Below, piece by piece: positions 11,332-26,300 of a stretch of 64,000 nt of DNA; positions within the stretch are counted from its first letter, which is position 1; every line of letters starts with the position of its first letter. The notes below the pieces were generated by a model that saw nothing but the letters and a program-made list of their open reading frames with translations, did no database searches and had not been told where the DNA came from. The stretch is from Promerops cafer (Eukaryota; Chordata; Aves; Passeriformes; Nectariniidae): contig VZSE01006618.1 in NCBI GenBank assembly GCA_013398275.1, positions 290,486-354,485 of the forward strand. Direction: 5' to 3'. The translations under genes and the position numbers were made by a program.

Positions 11332-14300
11332 AGGAATATAAAAATATGTTAGCATATATATACATGACTAGTTTGTTATGCGTAGTCATCCCCTAGCTTA
11401 AATAAACATGAGGAAGTTGTTATTTCAAAAATTATTACTGTTAAGTGTACTCAATTTCAGCTTATTTAATGGGAACTTGACACTGTGCTGAAAGCTGTCC
11501 CTAAGCCTTTTACACTAACATTGGTACAATTGTATCTGTTCAAAACCAAAATGTGACGTGGTCAGGAAAGTGACTGCATAAAAATGACATCTTCCAACAG
11601 CCTTACTTCTCGTCTTTACTGAGTCATAGCTGCTTTTCCTTCTTCTGTTTTTCTGTGATTAAAACATATTATTCCACCACTTTTAATTTCTGGTAATTGT
11701 GTAGAATCAACTCAGTGGTGGGAGAATTAGGTAGACAGTTGTCCATTTACGTAAGATATGCAGATTTATTAGTTAACCTCTGATTCTTTAATCTTTATTA
11801 TCTGTGGTATGGTGGGATCAGGAAAAAAAACACAGCTTTGACTTTTGAACCCAGGTTGTCTTTTCAGGAATAGCTGCATTAAAACAATTTTGAATTTCTC
11901 AAAATAATAAATGCAGGGTAGAAAATCTAAGAAACAATGTAACACACAACCTTCAGTATTGTATAGTTACAGTCACTTAAAATCCACATTTTAAGCATTT
12001 TCCTACATAAAGTCTGTTATAAAAAATCAGTATTGGAAACCTGGGGTGTTCTATTACTGGACTCATCAAAAATATATTTTTTATTTAATACATCCATAGT
12101 ATTTCATACAGTCTTACAAATAATGGAAACAATGACCCAAGAAGAATGGAATTAAGTTTTCCTTTCTCTAACCTTTTAAGTCTTCTTTTTTGACTTGAAG
12201 AAAGTCAGATCACTTACTAAATATCCCAGATACTTTCAAAACAATCTGGAGAATAGGTGCTGACATTCGGATGACTTGGTTATATAAAGCATTTAAAATA
12301 ATATAATCTATAAAGAGAGATGGACCAGTATTTTGGTAGCCTTTTTGAGAAATGTGATGTTTTGGGTCTGTTGCACACAAGAACTACCAATCATAACTAA
12401 AATAAAAAGGGCTGAGAGTGATAGTTATTAATTGTTTATAAGATAAGAGCTGGTAAAACAGGGCATTTGATTTATAAGGCAGGAATACCTGGAGTACCAG
12501 TGCAAAATGCAATTAAGGTAACTATGTGCAAGTACTTTCTGGAACCAATGACTGGTGATTTCACTTTACATATCTTTGTTTTACATGTCCGGAAAGGCTG
12601 AGAAAAAGACCAGTGCTAATAGACACTGTGTTGCAAAAAGAAGGGATCTAACACCTGAAGACCTAAGCAGACCTGCCAGATTGTATAGAATTAAATTGTA
12701 TCTGGGCAGAAGGATACCCTGTTGACAGTGCTCTCCACATAAAATGGCATGGAAACTAACAAAATGACACACGAGATTTGCACTGAGACATAGAGAATGA
12801 CAAAAATAGGACTTAAACTTGTTTATATCCTGAATAGTGTGGACAAAACTGTGTCAAATAAATAGGTTGAGACAGGATGGCTGAAAAACCATGAGAGTTC
12901 TGTAATGATCCTCCTTTCTTCATGATCCCATATCCCTGGTTTCTGCACCCAGGCTAACTAGTTTCCCCAGTAATGCAATAGGCAAACTTTCCTGTCTGCA
13001 GCAATGTCTCTACAGAGGTATTAGTTATTACTGATTTGTAAAAAGCTTTGCTATCTTCTGGTGAAAAATGGTGTACATGCCAGGTATATAATCTGTTAAT
13101 AGAATGGCAGTGCATGAACCCACACATTGGCCAGGAGGGCTGGTTATTAACTATCAGACCACCTCTTCTTGCCTGTTTTGTGCTATATGTGTAAAATACT
13201 CTAGAGTATATGAGCACCTGTGAATACCTTCATGAGAGAGAGGGAAGGAAAGAGAAAGGCAGAATCACTATGTGCATGAGAGATCTCAATGAAAACTAGA
13301 ACAAAATCAATCTAAGTTGCCAAGAGACCTAATGTTCTATTACGATCAAAATAATGTCAAAGTAAATCAAGAGGTCAAATAGCAGCAGCAAAAATTCATC
13401 ACCAGTCCTGGTACAAAGACCAAAAATTAACTCTTCAGGATACTGTTTCCCAGTGCAGAGGACAGGGTCCAACTTGAGATGAAACCAAGAAACATTCTTT
13501 GGAAGATACTGCCACATTTACAGTGTGCTACAATCACAAGAAAAAGAAGGAAAAAAAAGACTGAATATTAAATAGCAAATGCAATATTTTCTATTGGTAG
13601 CAGATTTTTTTCTTAAAACTGGACTGATAATTGTTTTACTTTGTGTCATTATTAAGACATTCCCCACCATCAAAGAAAGATTAACAATGTGAGAACCCAG
13701 TGGGATTAGAGAATGAAGAAAAACTGTAACTGTTTAGACCAAAGATTTGGCAAAACATAATAGTGCCCTGAGGTGCTGGAACATAAAATGCCAAAAGTAT
13801 TTGTAGCTTGAAAATTTTGACAGGTTCAAGATTTGGAATTAGAGAATTGTTAGTGTTGGCAGCTTTGTTAGGGGGCAAGTAACTCACAATGATCTTAATT
13901 TTGTTCTCAAAGTGGGATGTGAACAGTTCACAAAGTTCTGTTGATGGAGGAAGAGCCAGATTAGTCAGCTTCCCTGCAATAAAAAGTTACAAGAAAGTAG
14001 GGCAGTCTGCCCGTTCAGCAATTAAGTTGGAATAATAAGCAGATCTGGCTTGTTTCAAAACATCTCTGTACACATTTATATAGCACAAACTTGTAAGTGT
14101 ACATGCAGACAAGCAGTCCTCAAACAGCATTTAACTTGCAGCCCAGAACATTCACTTTTGAGTACATCTTCCAAAAAGAAGTGTACAGGATTGGTATGCC
14201 CTTTAGGACATTATGAGGATGGTTAAACTATTATATATTTAAGAGAAAATCTGAAACATCCTGAAGCAATCAGTAGTATAAAAGGAAGTTGTTTTGGTCT

Positions 14301-14398
14301 GGCAGACAACTACATTCAGTTAAAAATGAGCGGAAAGCTAAGATATCACGAACCTTATGTAGGTCTTACTAAGGTTTTATTTCATTAAGTAGTTGAGA

Positions 14399-14515
14399 GG
14401 TGGGGTGTTACTCATTTTGGTGTTGTTTTTTCTTGTGTGAGTGTGCATGGGTTTTTTTTGTTGTTGTTTTTTGGTTTTTTTTTTTTGTTTGTGTGCGTGT
14501 GAATTTTTTATTTGG
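14399..14515. repeat. G/T-rich low-complexity tract
   Basis: Repeated GTTGTTTTT and GTGTGCGTGTG groups form a strand-asymmetric tract similar to that at 4.3-4.5 kb. Confidence 0.75.
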
Positions 14516-15320
14516 CTGAGAATAAATGGTAGTAATAAGTAAAAAGAAATAGTGGCAATTAGCACCTCCATCAGAATTTTTATCTACAAAGCCTCTTATC
14601 AGTATCACTAACTGCAGATGGCTATCCTCCAGATGAAGACACCAAGTCAGAGAAAAGAATAGGTCTTGATCCTACATGAATTAAGTATGGCTTTAGACTC
14701 CACACATAAAAATATATCCTTTGAAACCAATGGAATAAGTGTCACATGAACAGCTAAACATTCAGAGGAAAGTGGTCCAGAAGTGAGCATATTTCCTTTG
14801 CCTCTGTGCTAAAATTTGATGGATACAGCCTTTGGTAAAGCTACTGAAAGTTCTATTCATGGCAGATAGATCACAGCTGATAGATCACGATGTTGTTCTT
14901 GGAGCTAACGGGACATGTAAGATTTGGGGTTTAACTATATAATCCAAAACCTTTCCTAAGCTGCCTTCACATTCATATAGGTTTTGTCTTGTTTCTCTTA
15001 TATTTTTACTATATTAATTACTAACAGAGAACTCTTCAGTTATTTCTGCATGAAGAAGAAGAGGATAAAATGGTGCTGTTTGTCCTATTTTAGGAAACGG
15101 AGCAATTTGCCTCACCCTTGATGCCTTCAGTGTTTATTTTGGTACGATTAAAGACAGAGTGCATATGGCAGTAATTCTGGTATTCCTTCTTGTGGATGAA
15201 TCATACAGAACATCAGACACATTCGGAAATCATATTACTGTGTAATTTAGTATCAGAAAGGGTAATAAGCAGTAAGTGATAGAAGTTCAAACTCTCAGTA
15301 AAAGCAGGAGATTATATGGT

Positions 15321-15765
15321 ATCGTGGAACAGATATGATGGAGATCATCAGGTGCAATCCCCTGCTCAAGCAAGGACACCTACTGTCACTAGCCCAGGAC
15401 TGTGGCCAATCAAGTTTTTCTTATCTCCAAGGATGGAGACTCCCCCATCATCCTGGGCTACCTGTGCCAGTGGTCAGTTGCCCTCACAGTAACTCAGTGT
15501 TTCTGAGTGTTTAGATGAAGCCCCTTGTATTTCAGCACATGCCCACTGCCTCTGATCCTGTCTGTGGGCACCACTGAAAAGAACCCTCACTCTCTCTGCA
15601 CTGTGCTTTAAAGTATGCACATGCATTGGTGAGATCCCCCTGAGCTTCCTGCTCTCCAGGAGGAAATCCTTCAGACTTTTTTCATAGGAAAAACCCCTTC
15701 ATCTTCTTCATGGCTGGACTATCTCTAGTATGTCCATGTCTGTCTCACTGGGGAGTTCTCAGCTG
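15321..15765 (-). mobile_element. CR1 LINE fragment
   Basis: On the minus strand this reads as the 3' part of an avian CR1. Recognisable blocks are the diagnostic CCCCTGCTCAAGCA, ATGGAGACTCC, GGGCACCACTGAAAAG and CAGTATGTCCATGTC-like segments, in the expected order. It is diverged and 5' truncated, with no intact reverse-transcriptase frame. Confidence 0.88.
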
Positions 15766-18700
15766 GGGTGCAATCAGTTCCAAAAATAAAATTATGCCAA
15801 ATAGTAGATGATTTTCCTGATTTGGTGTGTTAATTAATAGAAATTGATAATGGAACTTTAAGTGATGTAACAGAGAAGTTTCCTTGTTCTGAGGAAAAAA
15901 AGCAAGAGCAGCATGAAAGCTGTTATCAAGGATTGTATGCATGAGCATAGCTGCATGCCTTAGCTCATGGATGTTCTGATCAAACCAAAACAAACAGCAT
16001 AATTTACCATCTATATAACTTGACCTTTTGTAAGAGTCTCAGGGCTCACTTATGTGAGAAAGAGATATTAAAGCCCACTGCAGCCAGTCCCATTCTGCAG
16101 GTCTAACAAGACACCAGAAGTGGTACAGAAGCAGACAAATGGAAGATGGCAACGGCCAGTGGGCAAGTCAACACCAGAATCTGCAACAAATCCTGAGAGA
16201 AACAGTAATTTGTCAGAATTAGTCATTTGTTTTAGCAATGCTTTGCAAGGAAAAATACAAAACATTTGTGCATCTGTTGCGTGGAAAGAAAATGGGTACA
16301 GAAGGGTCCAATGTACTATATACGAGATCCTAGAACTGAGTCTGTCCCGAGATTTTTTAGGGTATATCTGCATGTCCTGTATAATCTTACATAATAAACC
16401 ACTTTTCTACTCTCTTTTTTTCACCAGTGTAAAACTGGATCTATTAATAATGAGGCTTTTGAGTGAGGTTTTCTGGTTCACTGATCCATCAAATAAGTGA
16501 TCTACAAGAAGAAAGGTACATTCTCTATCAGATCAGCAGGCTTACATGACCTGCTGCATAGCTGTATTAATAGTATTTTATATGACATAAAGGAAAATAT
16601 TGAGTCTGTCACTTGTGAAGTATAGGAAGAGAAGGAGGAACGGAATCACTATTGGCAATAGCCCACAACTGAGTCAGATTAGGTTCAACACAAAAGGGCA
16701 TCTTAAAAATAAATGTGTAAACAATGTGGTTTCTGATTCCAACTTGTCCTGTTGCACTCATAAGCACTCCCAGAAGTCTGGCTTTTTTATACCACATCAC
16801 AGGCCCTGCCTTCCCCAGAGAGGTTTATCCCTGACAGTTACATGTTATGGGCTATGTGTCAGTTCCTGCACCACCTCGTATTTTCACACATGTATTAGTT
16901 CTCCTTTTCAATGACCAGGGAAAACGCCTTGGAGAAAAAACAGATCAAGGAGAGTACACTACAAAAAACAACGTGTAGCTGCAGTTACATAGAAAAAGGA
17001 TAGTCTCACCAGTGTTATTAATTGCCTATCCCTCAATAACCTCCAGCAACATGCAGAGACAATGTAAAATGGGAGGCTAGTATTACCATTGATGAGTTAC
17101 TCAGACTTGTCACCCTTTTGTCTCCAATCCTAACTACGGAGGAGATCATTTGTTGAAAAATTCTGAGTAAATAGGAGTAAACACAAAAAGTCTTGATCTT
17201 GCAATGCCCCTTTCCCTTCCTTGAAACTCAGTAGGAAACACTCCTTTGATGACCTTAGGATGTAATGTTATAATGACAGCTTCAAAGCCTTGCAGGTATG
17301 CTAAGGTTACCTGTTAGGATGGTGAAGTAAGGAAAACTTTTGGGAACTCTCCTCTTGATGAATAATCATGGTTCTTGGCCACTAGAAATTACACTCAAGA
17401 AGGAAAAAAGGGGTCAGTAAAAGCAGCTAAAATCTACCTACAATACTCATCTCTCAAGCTCCTGTCTTGTCATGTTGAAATAAGAGGAAGATAGCTCTGT
17501 CATTAGGTTTTAGATGTCTCTTGACTGGCAACTTTTGAAACATCTACTTCAATCCTTCTCCAGAAAAAAAATCCTTTAGTATCAAAAGAGTGTTCCACTC
17601 TGATCTAAGTGACTTCTCCCTATATCTCTCCATTTTTCGCCAAGTCCAGTTGTGCTACTCCTGTTTCCTATGTGGTTGAACCAAGGTAGGAAAACAGAAT
17701 AAATAAAACTTAACATAATGCAATTAAGCAATCTATAACAACATTCCGCAAAAAAGGTTATGCCTCCATGATTCATAATATCAGTTCTTGAGCATATTAA
17801 TCTGTGAAACAGTATGAACCTGTGTTTCCTAAAACAAAGCACCTCAGATGTATTCTATGAACTAATTTTACTAAAGACTGCATTTTATGTCATCACTTCT
17901 GATCCTTACTCCTTTCAGAGTCAATGGTAGTAGCCCCTAGGGCTATGTGTAGTCAATGGGAAATTTTAGAAACACTTTTCTTTTGCATTCAAGTGAAAAT
18001 GGAAATAGAAAGCGGGGCTGAAAATATGTATTCACTAGTGTACTTTTGTCTTGTTCTTATTACTTCCATCCATCCTTCTTTTTGTGCTGTTGGCATTTCT
18101 TATACAAAATAAACATGACCTACTTGTCTTTTCACTGAGTCTTCTCTTCATATTTATGCCTTATTTCCAGGATAAACAAGGGTAAGTGTGTTTTCCAGGT
18201 CCTACTGAATTTACTGCACTGATCATACTACGGGGATAAAACTGTTGTTAAGCGTCTAAGCACACAAGATTTCATCTATACTAGTTTTGTGGTGATACTA
18301 GTCTGAACTAGGTCACAATGCAGCTCTTGACATCAGACTTCTATTCCTGAGTCGAGGCCTTCTGGAGTCAGCTTTGTATGAAGGCAGCTTTGATGACACC
18401 TGAAGTCAAGCCAGACATTCATGATTTCTGTTAGGTCACTCACTCTACTCCCACAGGCACCTCCTGGCTACATTTTTTAGACAATTTCTTTCAGAATTTC
18501 TTGCAGCACCTTCTAGGCTGATATATGAAATTCTGAGTCTGTTTTGAAAGGCAAATCCTCAAAATATGAAACTCTTTTTTCAACTGCCAGTTGTTTTTTA
18601 TTTTTTGTTTTCTTTTTTTTTTTTTTTTATGAGAGAAATGGAACTGCCACTGCAACTTCTGAGGTTTTATAAGTAGTTGAGTCTGGGTTGGAGATGAATG

Positions 18701-21700
18701 TGACAGTGTGCAAAGCCTTTCTGCTACTCCTCAGTCTAAGAGTACTCTTACATGGATTATTGTAATTTCTGCTGCTCCAGGACTGGCAGCTGCCAACAAC
18801 TAAGGTCTGGTGCTCCTTAAAATTTGTAGAGATAATATTCATAATAAAACAGCAAATAATTCATGGTCTGTAGATATCTCTGATAATTTCTCCTGAAAAC
18901 AGACCTGTAGCTGATTCTGTAAGAGACATCTTCTTCCCTACCCAAGGCAATTTTGAAAAACACTTCCTTGGGAAACCCAGAGTTCTGTTAACAAACAAAT
19001 CTCTTAATCTGAAGTACAATGCCTTCCCAACACATCTGCTGTTCAGAAAGCAAAATGCAGATAATTTGCAACTGGTTAGTAGAGTACAATTTTAGAATCA
19101 AGGAAGTAATTTAACTGAATTCAACTCTTTGCCCAGAATACTGAGCATGTGCTTAGTCTTATAACTATTCCCTGCATAATATTAGTGACAGCAAGTGGTA
19201 TTACTCATAGCAGCCAGGATTGCTCATGCCAAAAAAACTGCTTTATTTTGTTGCTGCCCCCTGCTTTCCCTCACAAGGCATCCCTTTGGCCTCTGCAATG
19301 CTGAATGCATATGAAGACCCTTTGAAAATACACTTTCTATTAAATTTACTTGTCTTGCTGACATTACTGCTAGGTAGACACATATATGCAACATTAGCAG
19401 GCGATAGAAGTAGGAATTTAGGGAAGGACAACTGCTTTCTACCTCATTCCACTCACTCAGACAATACATGACTTTGAAGATGATTCTGCTGAAAAAGTAG
19501 ATGCAAAACTGGATAGGAGCTCAGTGACTGATGGTGTCCTCAAAGCCTCGGGCAGTCAGCTTCAACTGAAGCAGCTGAGATTGTTCAAGATCTCAGCAAA
19601 ATTCACAATTTTCTTTATCGTACCTTGCCCAGCAGGGAGAGACACAGTTTCCAGGCAAGATAAATGTTAACTAAAGCAGTTGTAGATACTGACACTATCT
19701 GGTTATCCAATTTCAGACAGGATGCCAAGGGTTCACCGAGTGACACAGAGCTCTGTATACTACTGCAAGCAGTATCTCAGGCAGGTAGTCAAAGCATCAT
19801 CTCACAGCACAGTTTTGGCCTTACTGTGATTCAGAATGAGCTAACTGCACAGCAACTCTCTTGTCAGCATCCTGATGTCTTAATATACATCCTCTGGAAG
19901 ATGGAGACACAGTTGTCATTGTACTGTTGGAAGCTGCTTCAGAGGGCACCCACCATTTTTTCTCACAACTTTTGAAAAATACAGACGGAATCTGCAACTG
20001 GGCCACTGATGTGTATGTAGCAATGAGGTAGACAGATGAGCGAAATTTTTTTGTAAGTATCTGAAAATGTCACTGGGAAAAGAAGAGAAGGAAGGAAAAG
20101 GAATGTGAAGTCCTAACTTCATGTTTACCCCGGCTTGCCACAGTATGAACTTGTGCCTGTCTTCTTAGCTGTTCTTCACAGATGGTCTGCTCCTGTTCCA
20201 GCATTCACAGAGGAATTCTTTCTAGTTATTTGATCTGAAATCTATGGTCATCTTATTTCCCTGCAGAAATCATGACTGGGACACCTTACAATTTTTCTTA
20301 TTCAGTTCATGGTTAAAATACAGCTTGTGATAGTATCTGTAGTCACACAGTCCTATTCTAGGTCTGAAGGGAGAAGCATGAATCACACCTCTATCTTTGA
20401 ACTGGTAAGACAGACACAACTATGGATAAGCTTCATTTAATCAGATCATAGCTGTGTAATGTCTCTTCTACCACTCATATCTTCTGGCAGAAAAGACCAC
20501 ATGTGGACACTCTTAGTCTCACTAGAAAAACATCTTTAGCCAAGTTGATCCTTAAAGGCTGCCAAATATATAAATCTTACACCAGCAAATGTAAAAATCC
20601 TACTCAGACAGAAAATGCAATTAATGGGGAAGCATCACAGACAGAAGACAGAGAGAAGAGAAGGTCAGCCAGCAAGGACACTCCTTCTGGAATGCTTCAC
20701 CAGCGCACTATTCCTGTGCTCTGGAATATCCTGCTCTGACAGAGGCAAACACTACTTTGTTAGAACTGAGTTTACACTGATGCTAAAGAGGCAGATTAAA
20801 GATCCAAGTTCTAATTTACATTTCACTCACTTTTGCAGTGAACTTATTTTGCTTTTGTAAATAGTTTGAATTTAATTTTTTAATGACATTGTAATTTATG
20901 AACCATGCCATTAAAAGACAACACTTTAGCTGTGGATGACATTGTTTATTCTTTAGGGGAACATTTGCTACATTAGCCATAGTATACATAGCCAATGTGT
21001 TTATGAAACAAGTACCAACTTTGTCTTCATGTTCAGGAAGATTTACTAGTTCAAATTTACAGATTGGTGTCCTAAGTGTGAAAACAGTAGTTTGCACGTC
21101 ACATGATATACCCATCTGCTTTTACAGCAGTGTATAAGCACAACAGTTGTGAATATACTCTGGATTTACAACACTACTGAGGCCTTCTACAAAGAGATAC
21201 ATATAAAGCTGTCACTTCCCTGCCTAAGTTGTCTGAAGTCAGAGAATTTTGACGCAGAACATTGCTGAGTCTAAAAAAATCCTGGGTTTTCTGTCAATGG
21301 GGGAGAAACAGAGCCCTGAACAGGAAAAAGCTTTCCTAGAAAAGAATTTTAAGTATTCATTGTAATCCCGTGTCTTCAGCAGCAGCTACAACTGGCAGTC
21401 TTAGGGCTGACTTTTTCGTGCTTGACAGATTGATGGAAGGAAAGATGTGAAGAAAGAGATCTGTAAAAAAGTGAGTTTCCTAGAAGCCTGCAATGCCAAT
21501 GAAATCATAAGAATGCTAATGTTTAAAGAAGCCTGAACATTTTGGAACAAAGCAGTACATGGACTTTATCAATCTGATGTTTTAATGAGAACAAAAATGC
21601 CACCACTAGTTTGCCAAGCCAAAATTTCTCTATTTCTAAGAATACCATTGACATATCCTTAGATACAATCAGAGAAACATCTGCTTTGTTTCTACTCCGG

Positions 21701-22240
21701 TGCTGCTTCTGCTAGAAACCAGGGCTGTATTTAAAGATACTTAAAAACTGACATAAAAATAAGTCAGCTTCCAGGTAGCTTTTGTGGGATTACATTTAAA
21801 TCCACAAGGTCTATTTTGAACTGAAAACCAATAATCAATGCAAGTCTTTGGGGCCTCCAATGAAGATTACCTAGAATTTAATGGACTAATTAAGGGGGAC
21901 TCTCCAATCTGTTTCATGATCCAAATCATTATGCTTCATCATCCAAATCAGTTTGTCAACCAAAACTGTGGGATATGCCATCCAAAGCATTATGATATTA
22001 GCATATACTTCCAGACACAGAGAAAATATGACATCTAGCAAAGTATAAGGAATCTAAAAACTCAAGAAAAAAGCAGTGCTTTCAATGGTGTTAACAATTA
22101 CACTAAGTATGTTGGCACAGAAAATACAATGTGAAGTTATATTTCTAGAGCATTTCTCAGTGAGGTGCTATTAACACGTCCAATCTTTGAGCTATTTATC
22201 CTAGGTTCCTTTGCTTGCAGTCACAAATTTGATATTTTTC
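15766..22240. other. Intergenic DNA without recognised gene
   Basis: No gene, RNA or further transposon was recognised. Contents are AT-rich unique-looking DNA with a poly-T run near 18610-18628. The longest frames (16120-16500, 126 codons) lack domain signatures or exon-like borders. Confidence 0.5.
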
Positions 22241-22242
22241 AA

Positions 22243-22385
22243 AGAATCAAAGAACAGTGTGGGTTGGAAGGGGCCTTCAAAGGTCAGCTAGACCACATGC
22301 CTGCCATGAGCAGAGACATCTTAGACTAGACCAGGTTGCTCAGAAACCTGCTCTGTTTCCTCAGACCAATTGAAATTTTCCAGAC
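22243..22385 (-). mobile_element. CR1 LINE 3'-end fragment
   Basis: The reading AGAATCA...GGGTTGGAAGGGGCC...GGTCAGCTAGACCA...CTGCCATGAGCAG...GACCAGGTTGCTCAGA is the reverse complement of the classic CR1 3' terminus. About 140 bp of an old 5'-truncated copy are present. Confidence 0.92.
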
Positions 22386-22952
22386 TGTTCCTACTTTTTT
22401 TCTTACAGTTCTTCATATCAATGGGTGACAAATCCAAAAATCATTAAGACATTTAATGACAATATTCTAAGAAAAAGTACTGACATTTACGGCTTAGCAG
22501 TCTTTCTTCATAGGAAATAGAGAGAACACAAATGACAAGTGGTAAACTTGCCATCAGCATCAGTTTCTGATGAATTAAATATTGCAAAGTGACAGCTGTA
22601 TAAGCAAATTTTCATTCCAGGCAATTGCATTTCCATACATTATGCATATTCTATGTATTTTGTAAGAAATTGTTGTTTTAAAATGCTTTATGCAGTCGTC
22701 AGGTCTTAGGGGGCTGATGACACTTAAAAAAAAATAATTAAAACACTAGTCTTTTTCACTAACTTAACTGTAAAATCTAAAAGCAGTACTGAAAAGTTCC
22801 ACCGTGGCTGAAAGCTCCTTTCCCAAAAGTTAACAAGGTGTTTAAAATCTCCCACTTTTCATGTCAGGCCTCCTGGTTCCTCTTTTGATAATGGTAATTC
22901 AATGCTGAGATCCTTTGTGTACCTCTGAACACCAGAACTGTGAATATAGAGG

Positions 22953-23381
22953 TGTAGTGAGTCTGGCTGGGACGGGTTCTTTGCCCCACAGCAGCCCTCA
23001 CCTTGCTGTGCTGTGAGCTGGGGGCTGGAGAGGGGCTGGTCCTGCTCTGGCTGCTGCTGAGCAGCCCTGGCACAGCACCAGCACTGTCTCCCCAGCATTC
23101 TGCCTCCTTCCTCACCCCAGCAACTGGTAGGTGTACTGAAGCCCTAATTCCTTGGAAGTGGCTGGATATCCCCTGCAGATGGGAAGTAGACAATAAGTCT
23201 TTTGCTTTCCTTTGCTTCCATGCACAACCTTTTTTTTTTTTTTTTTTTTTTTGGTTAAACTTCCCACTTCTTAACTCATTGCTGTTTTCTCCATCTTATT
23301 TTATTCCCCCTCATCCTGCTGAGGAGAGTGATAGAGCAACTTGGTGGGCATCTTACATGCAGCCAAGGCCATCCCACCACA
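22953..23381 (+). mobile_element. Endogenous retrovirus-type solo LTR (old)
   Basis: A 429-bp block starts TGTAGTGAGTCTGGCTGGGA and ends CCACCACA, the TG...CA form of an LTR. The interior resembles a common avian ERV LTR family: a TTGCTGAGCAGCCCTGG-like block, a pyrimidine-rich middle, and a GAGTGATAGAGCA block near the end. A run of 23 T (23230-23252) has expanded inside it. No internal gag/pol/env sequence flanks it, so it is a solo LTR. Exact target-site duplications were not found. Family assignment is from memory of the consensus only. Confidence 0.65.
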
Positions 23382-26300
23382 GACAGGTCCTGCTGCCATC
23401 AGTGCAGCTCTCCAAAACTGCGAGTCAGAATTATTTCCAAATTACCTGCAATTCCTTTCTCAAAAATAACATACTTACACTTCCATTCATCACAAGCACT
23501 ACAACAATGAAATGCAAGGTTGACTGCTGAAGTAAGTTACTGGGCAGAAAATGTACCATTTACAAAGCACTTGAGAGTAGGATTTTTATTGAAAAAATCA
23601 CTTAGAAAAGAGACAACCATCTTAGCATAGACAATGGTAAGAGAAAGAAAAATAGTTTCAACACCACTAAAATGCCAATACATGCAGAGTTATTGTATTG
23701 TGCTCATCAGAATATCACTTTTTCTTTTAAGTGTGAGAAATCATTACATTTTCCTAGATACTGTGACACGGAAATTTATGTGAGCATCAATGTAGAGAAT
23801 TTTACCTGTGACTGACTGTAACACTGTTCAAAAAAAAAGATACTAAGTAAAAACACCAACTATATGTATTTTTTAACAGCTGACCACTTAATGCCCACAT
23901 TGCACATAGTACTATTGTCCTTTCCTTGATCTTTACAAACTCTTGGCAGAGTTCCTCTAGTTGTTGCACAGGTTTAATATATAAAAATGTATACAAAATT
24001 ATTTCATATGGACAAAGGATCATGGTAGGTATTTCTCAGAAATTTGATCTCTGATTGGCAAGATCTCCAAGAAGAATATTACAGCTCTAATAAAATAACT
24101 TCACTTACTTCAGTGTATATTTTCTGAAAGACCTGAAACCTGCAACAAATAGTGTTGGTCTAAGTCAAGTGTATGAAGTTAACTGTATATGCATAAGAAT
24201 AAAATCTTAATAAAAGTTAAAGTAAGTATAGAGGTGAAGAACTAGACACAAATCTATCTTAAGGTAGATTAAGACATCTTTTTTACATGGTGTAATCTGT
24301 CAGATAGCAAATTAATCCATCTTTTCAGAAACACTGCATCTTACTGAGTAGAAATTAGAAAGAAACTAGACAGATGCCGTCCTTGATCAGACACTACTTC
24401 TAACATGGTAATAACAATGCAGAACTTCAGGGACACTGGAATTACACCTATTTTTTTTCCCTTTATATTCTAACCCATATTTTCTGTACTAATGAGGCTA
24501 GCTTTGTACTTCTGTCAGCACAGCAGGCTCCAGAGTGAGTTGGAGAGAAAAATATCATGTACCCTCACCTTTCACTCATCTTGAAACAAACCACCAACAT
24601 ATTTTGCTTCCATTTAAAACTATCCTGGCAGCAGCCTCCTCTCTTGTTCTAGATGCTCAGATCTTTTCTAAAATGATCAGTTTTCATACAAAATCTCTCT
24701 AAATATTCAATGCTTTCCTTATGATTTGTAACGGAAAAAATCTTGTAATTTCTCTTTCCTTTTGAACAGCTTCAAGTTTCATTTTCCCTTTTTATTACTA
24801 CAACCTCATCTGGTATTTGGAAGGTGAGGGCCAAACCCATTCACATGCCTAAGCACTGCTGATTATGTTTGTTTTCTTCTGATTGTTACTCCTGGGTTGC
24901 CATTTACCTCCTAGACAATTAATGAGCTTTCACTGTTTCACTCTTCCTATGTCCTTCTTTCCCTACCTTTCCCTTGCTCCCCTCTGCCACCAAGAACAAT
25001 AGTAATAATAACTGAAAATACCACATGAAAAGAACAATCCTGTGCCTGTTCTTCACCATAGACGTGATGGAATGCTACTGTTTCAGTTTTCCATTTCCAT
25101 ATTTGAGGTAGGAATTATCTTGTTTTTCTTAAGAGCCTAGAAACACAGACTATATATTCTGATTTGCACCTCTGGGCATTATCAGTCTGGAAGTATAGAT
25201 TACTGGAACTTAAATTTATTGACACAGACATACTTTTCAAATACCTATGTACTTACCTTTAGGTGTATAGTAGTTACATAGAAAAGAGATCACAGCCATA
25301 ATTTAGGGACATGCAATAGTGTTTGCAGAACTGGAATGAACAACTGACTAAAATTGGAAGTAATATTTGGGGAAGAGAAAAAAATAGGATCCTATGCACT
25401 TTTAGCTTTTTTCCCCCTAAGTTTTAGCTTTTTTGCCTTGAATACAAAGAAATATTACTATACATTTCCTCACAGCTATGCTTTACTGAAAAAAATTTTC
25501 AGTTTTGCCCTAAGGGATCTTATGCAACCACAGATGCTATGAAAAACAGAATTTAAATGAATGACTATGTGCTAAATGAGATGTGCAATTACAGATAGCT
25601 CTGATATCCTGTAAACATATAGGCTCAAAATGGTTCTGCCTCCAGCTGCACTATTTTGAAAACACATTGCTGGTATCACCTAAATAAATGCTTTGACCAT
25701 TAGAGTGGAAAGGGTGACACTTCAAATTGTGTTTGGATACAAAATTTAAAAAGCTTAAAAACTACTCACCAGAAGGAAGACACTTATCCGGAGCATAGGA
25801 CACATTTATTTTGCATAAGTGCACCAGATGACAGGAGCAGTCTAAGCCATTTTACAAGTGGTTTAATAGAAGAGACAGCACATACAATACACTCCATCTT
25901 TCTGAAGTCACATAAAGGAAAAGACAAAAAAACACAAACAAAACTTCCCATAAACCTCTTTCTTCATTATTCATGAGGGCCATATACAGTGACTTACAAT
26001 TTGCAGACCTTAAGCTGTTTTTTTTTAACTGTTGCATCTCAGAATCATATGTCAGGTCACAATGGCTCTGATCTTTTAACACTTTTAGCCATTTTATAAT
26101 TCAGCTGGTATGTAAGATGTAGTGGGGTCTTTATGGGATTAAAGCTTGGCTTTAAATGTATGGTTTTATTCTGCCAGTGATACATTAAATAAACAAGGCA
26201 AGTAACACGATGGCAGTGTGAAACTTTATGGACAAAGATCAGTCCTGGAAGGGATAACATACTTTTAGTGATTCAGACTTGGGAATAAAAAACCCATTTC

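Larger units (their letters stand above)
10400..15320. other. Intergenic DNA without recognised gene
   Basis: No coding exon or RNA gene was recognised. The stretch contains a CA microsatellite (11291-11331) and a G/T-rich tract (14399-14515), listed separately. The remainder is unique-looking AT-rich DNA. Confidence 0.55.

Noticed and set aside
23003..23530. 175-codon frame with a leader-like start
   Set aside because: It lies inside an LTR and runs through a poly-T track. It is kept only as a low-probability idea under findings.
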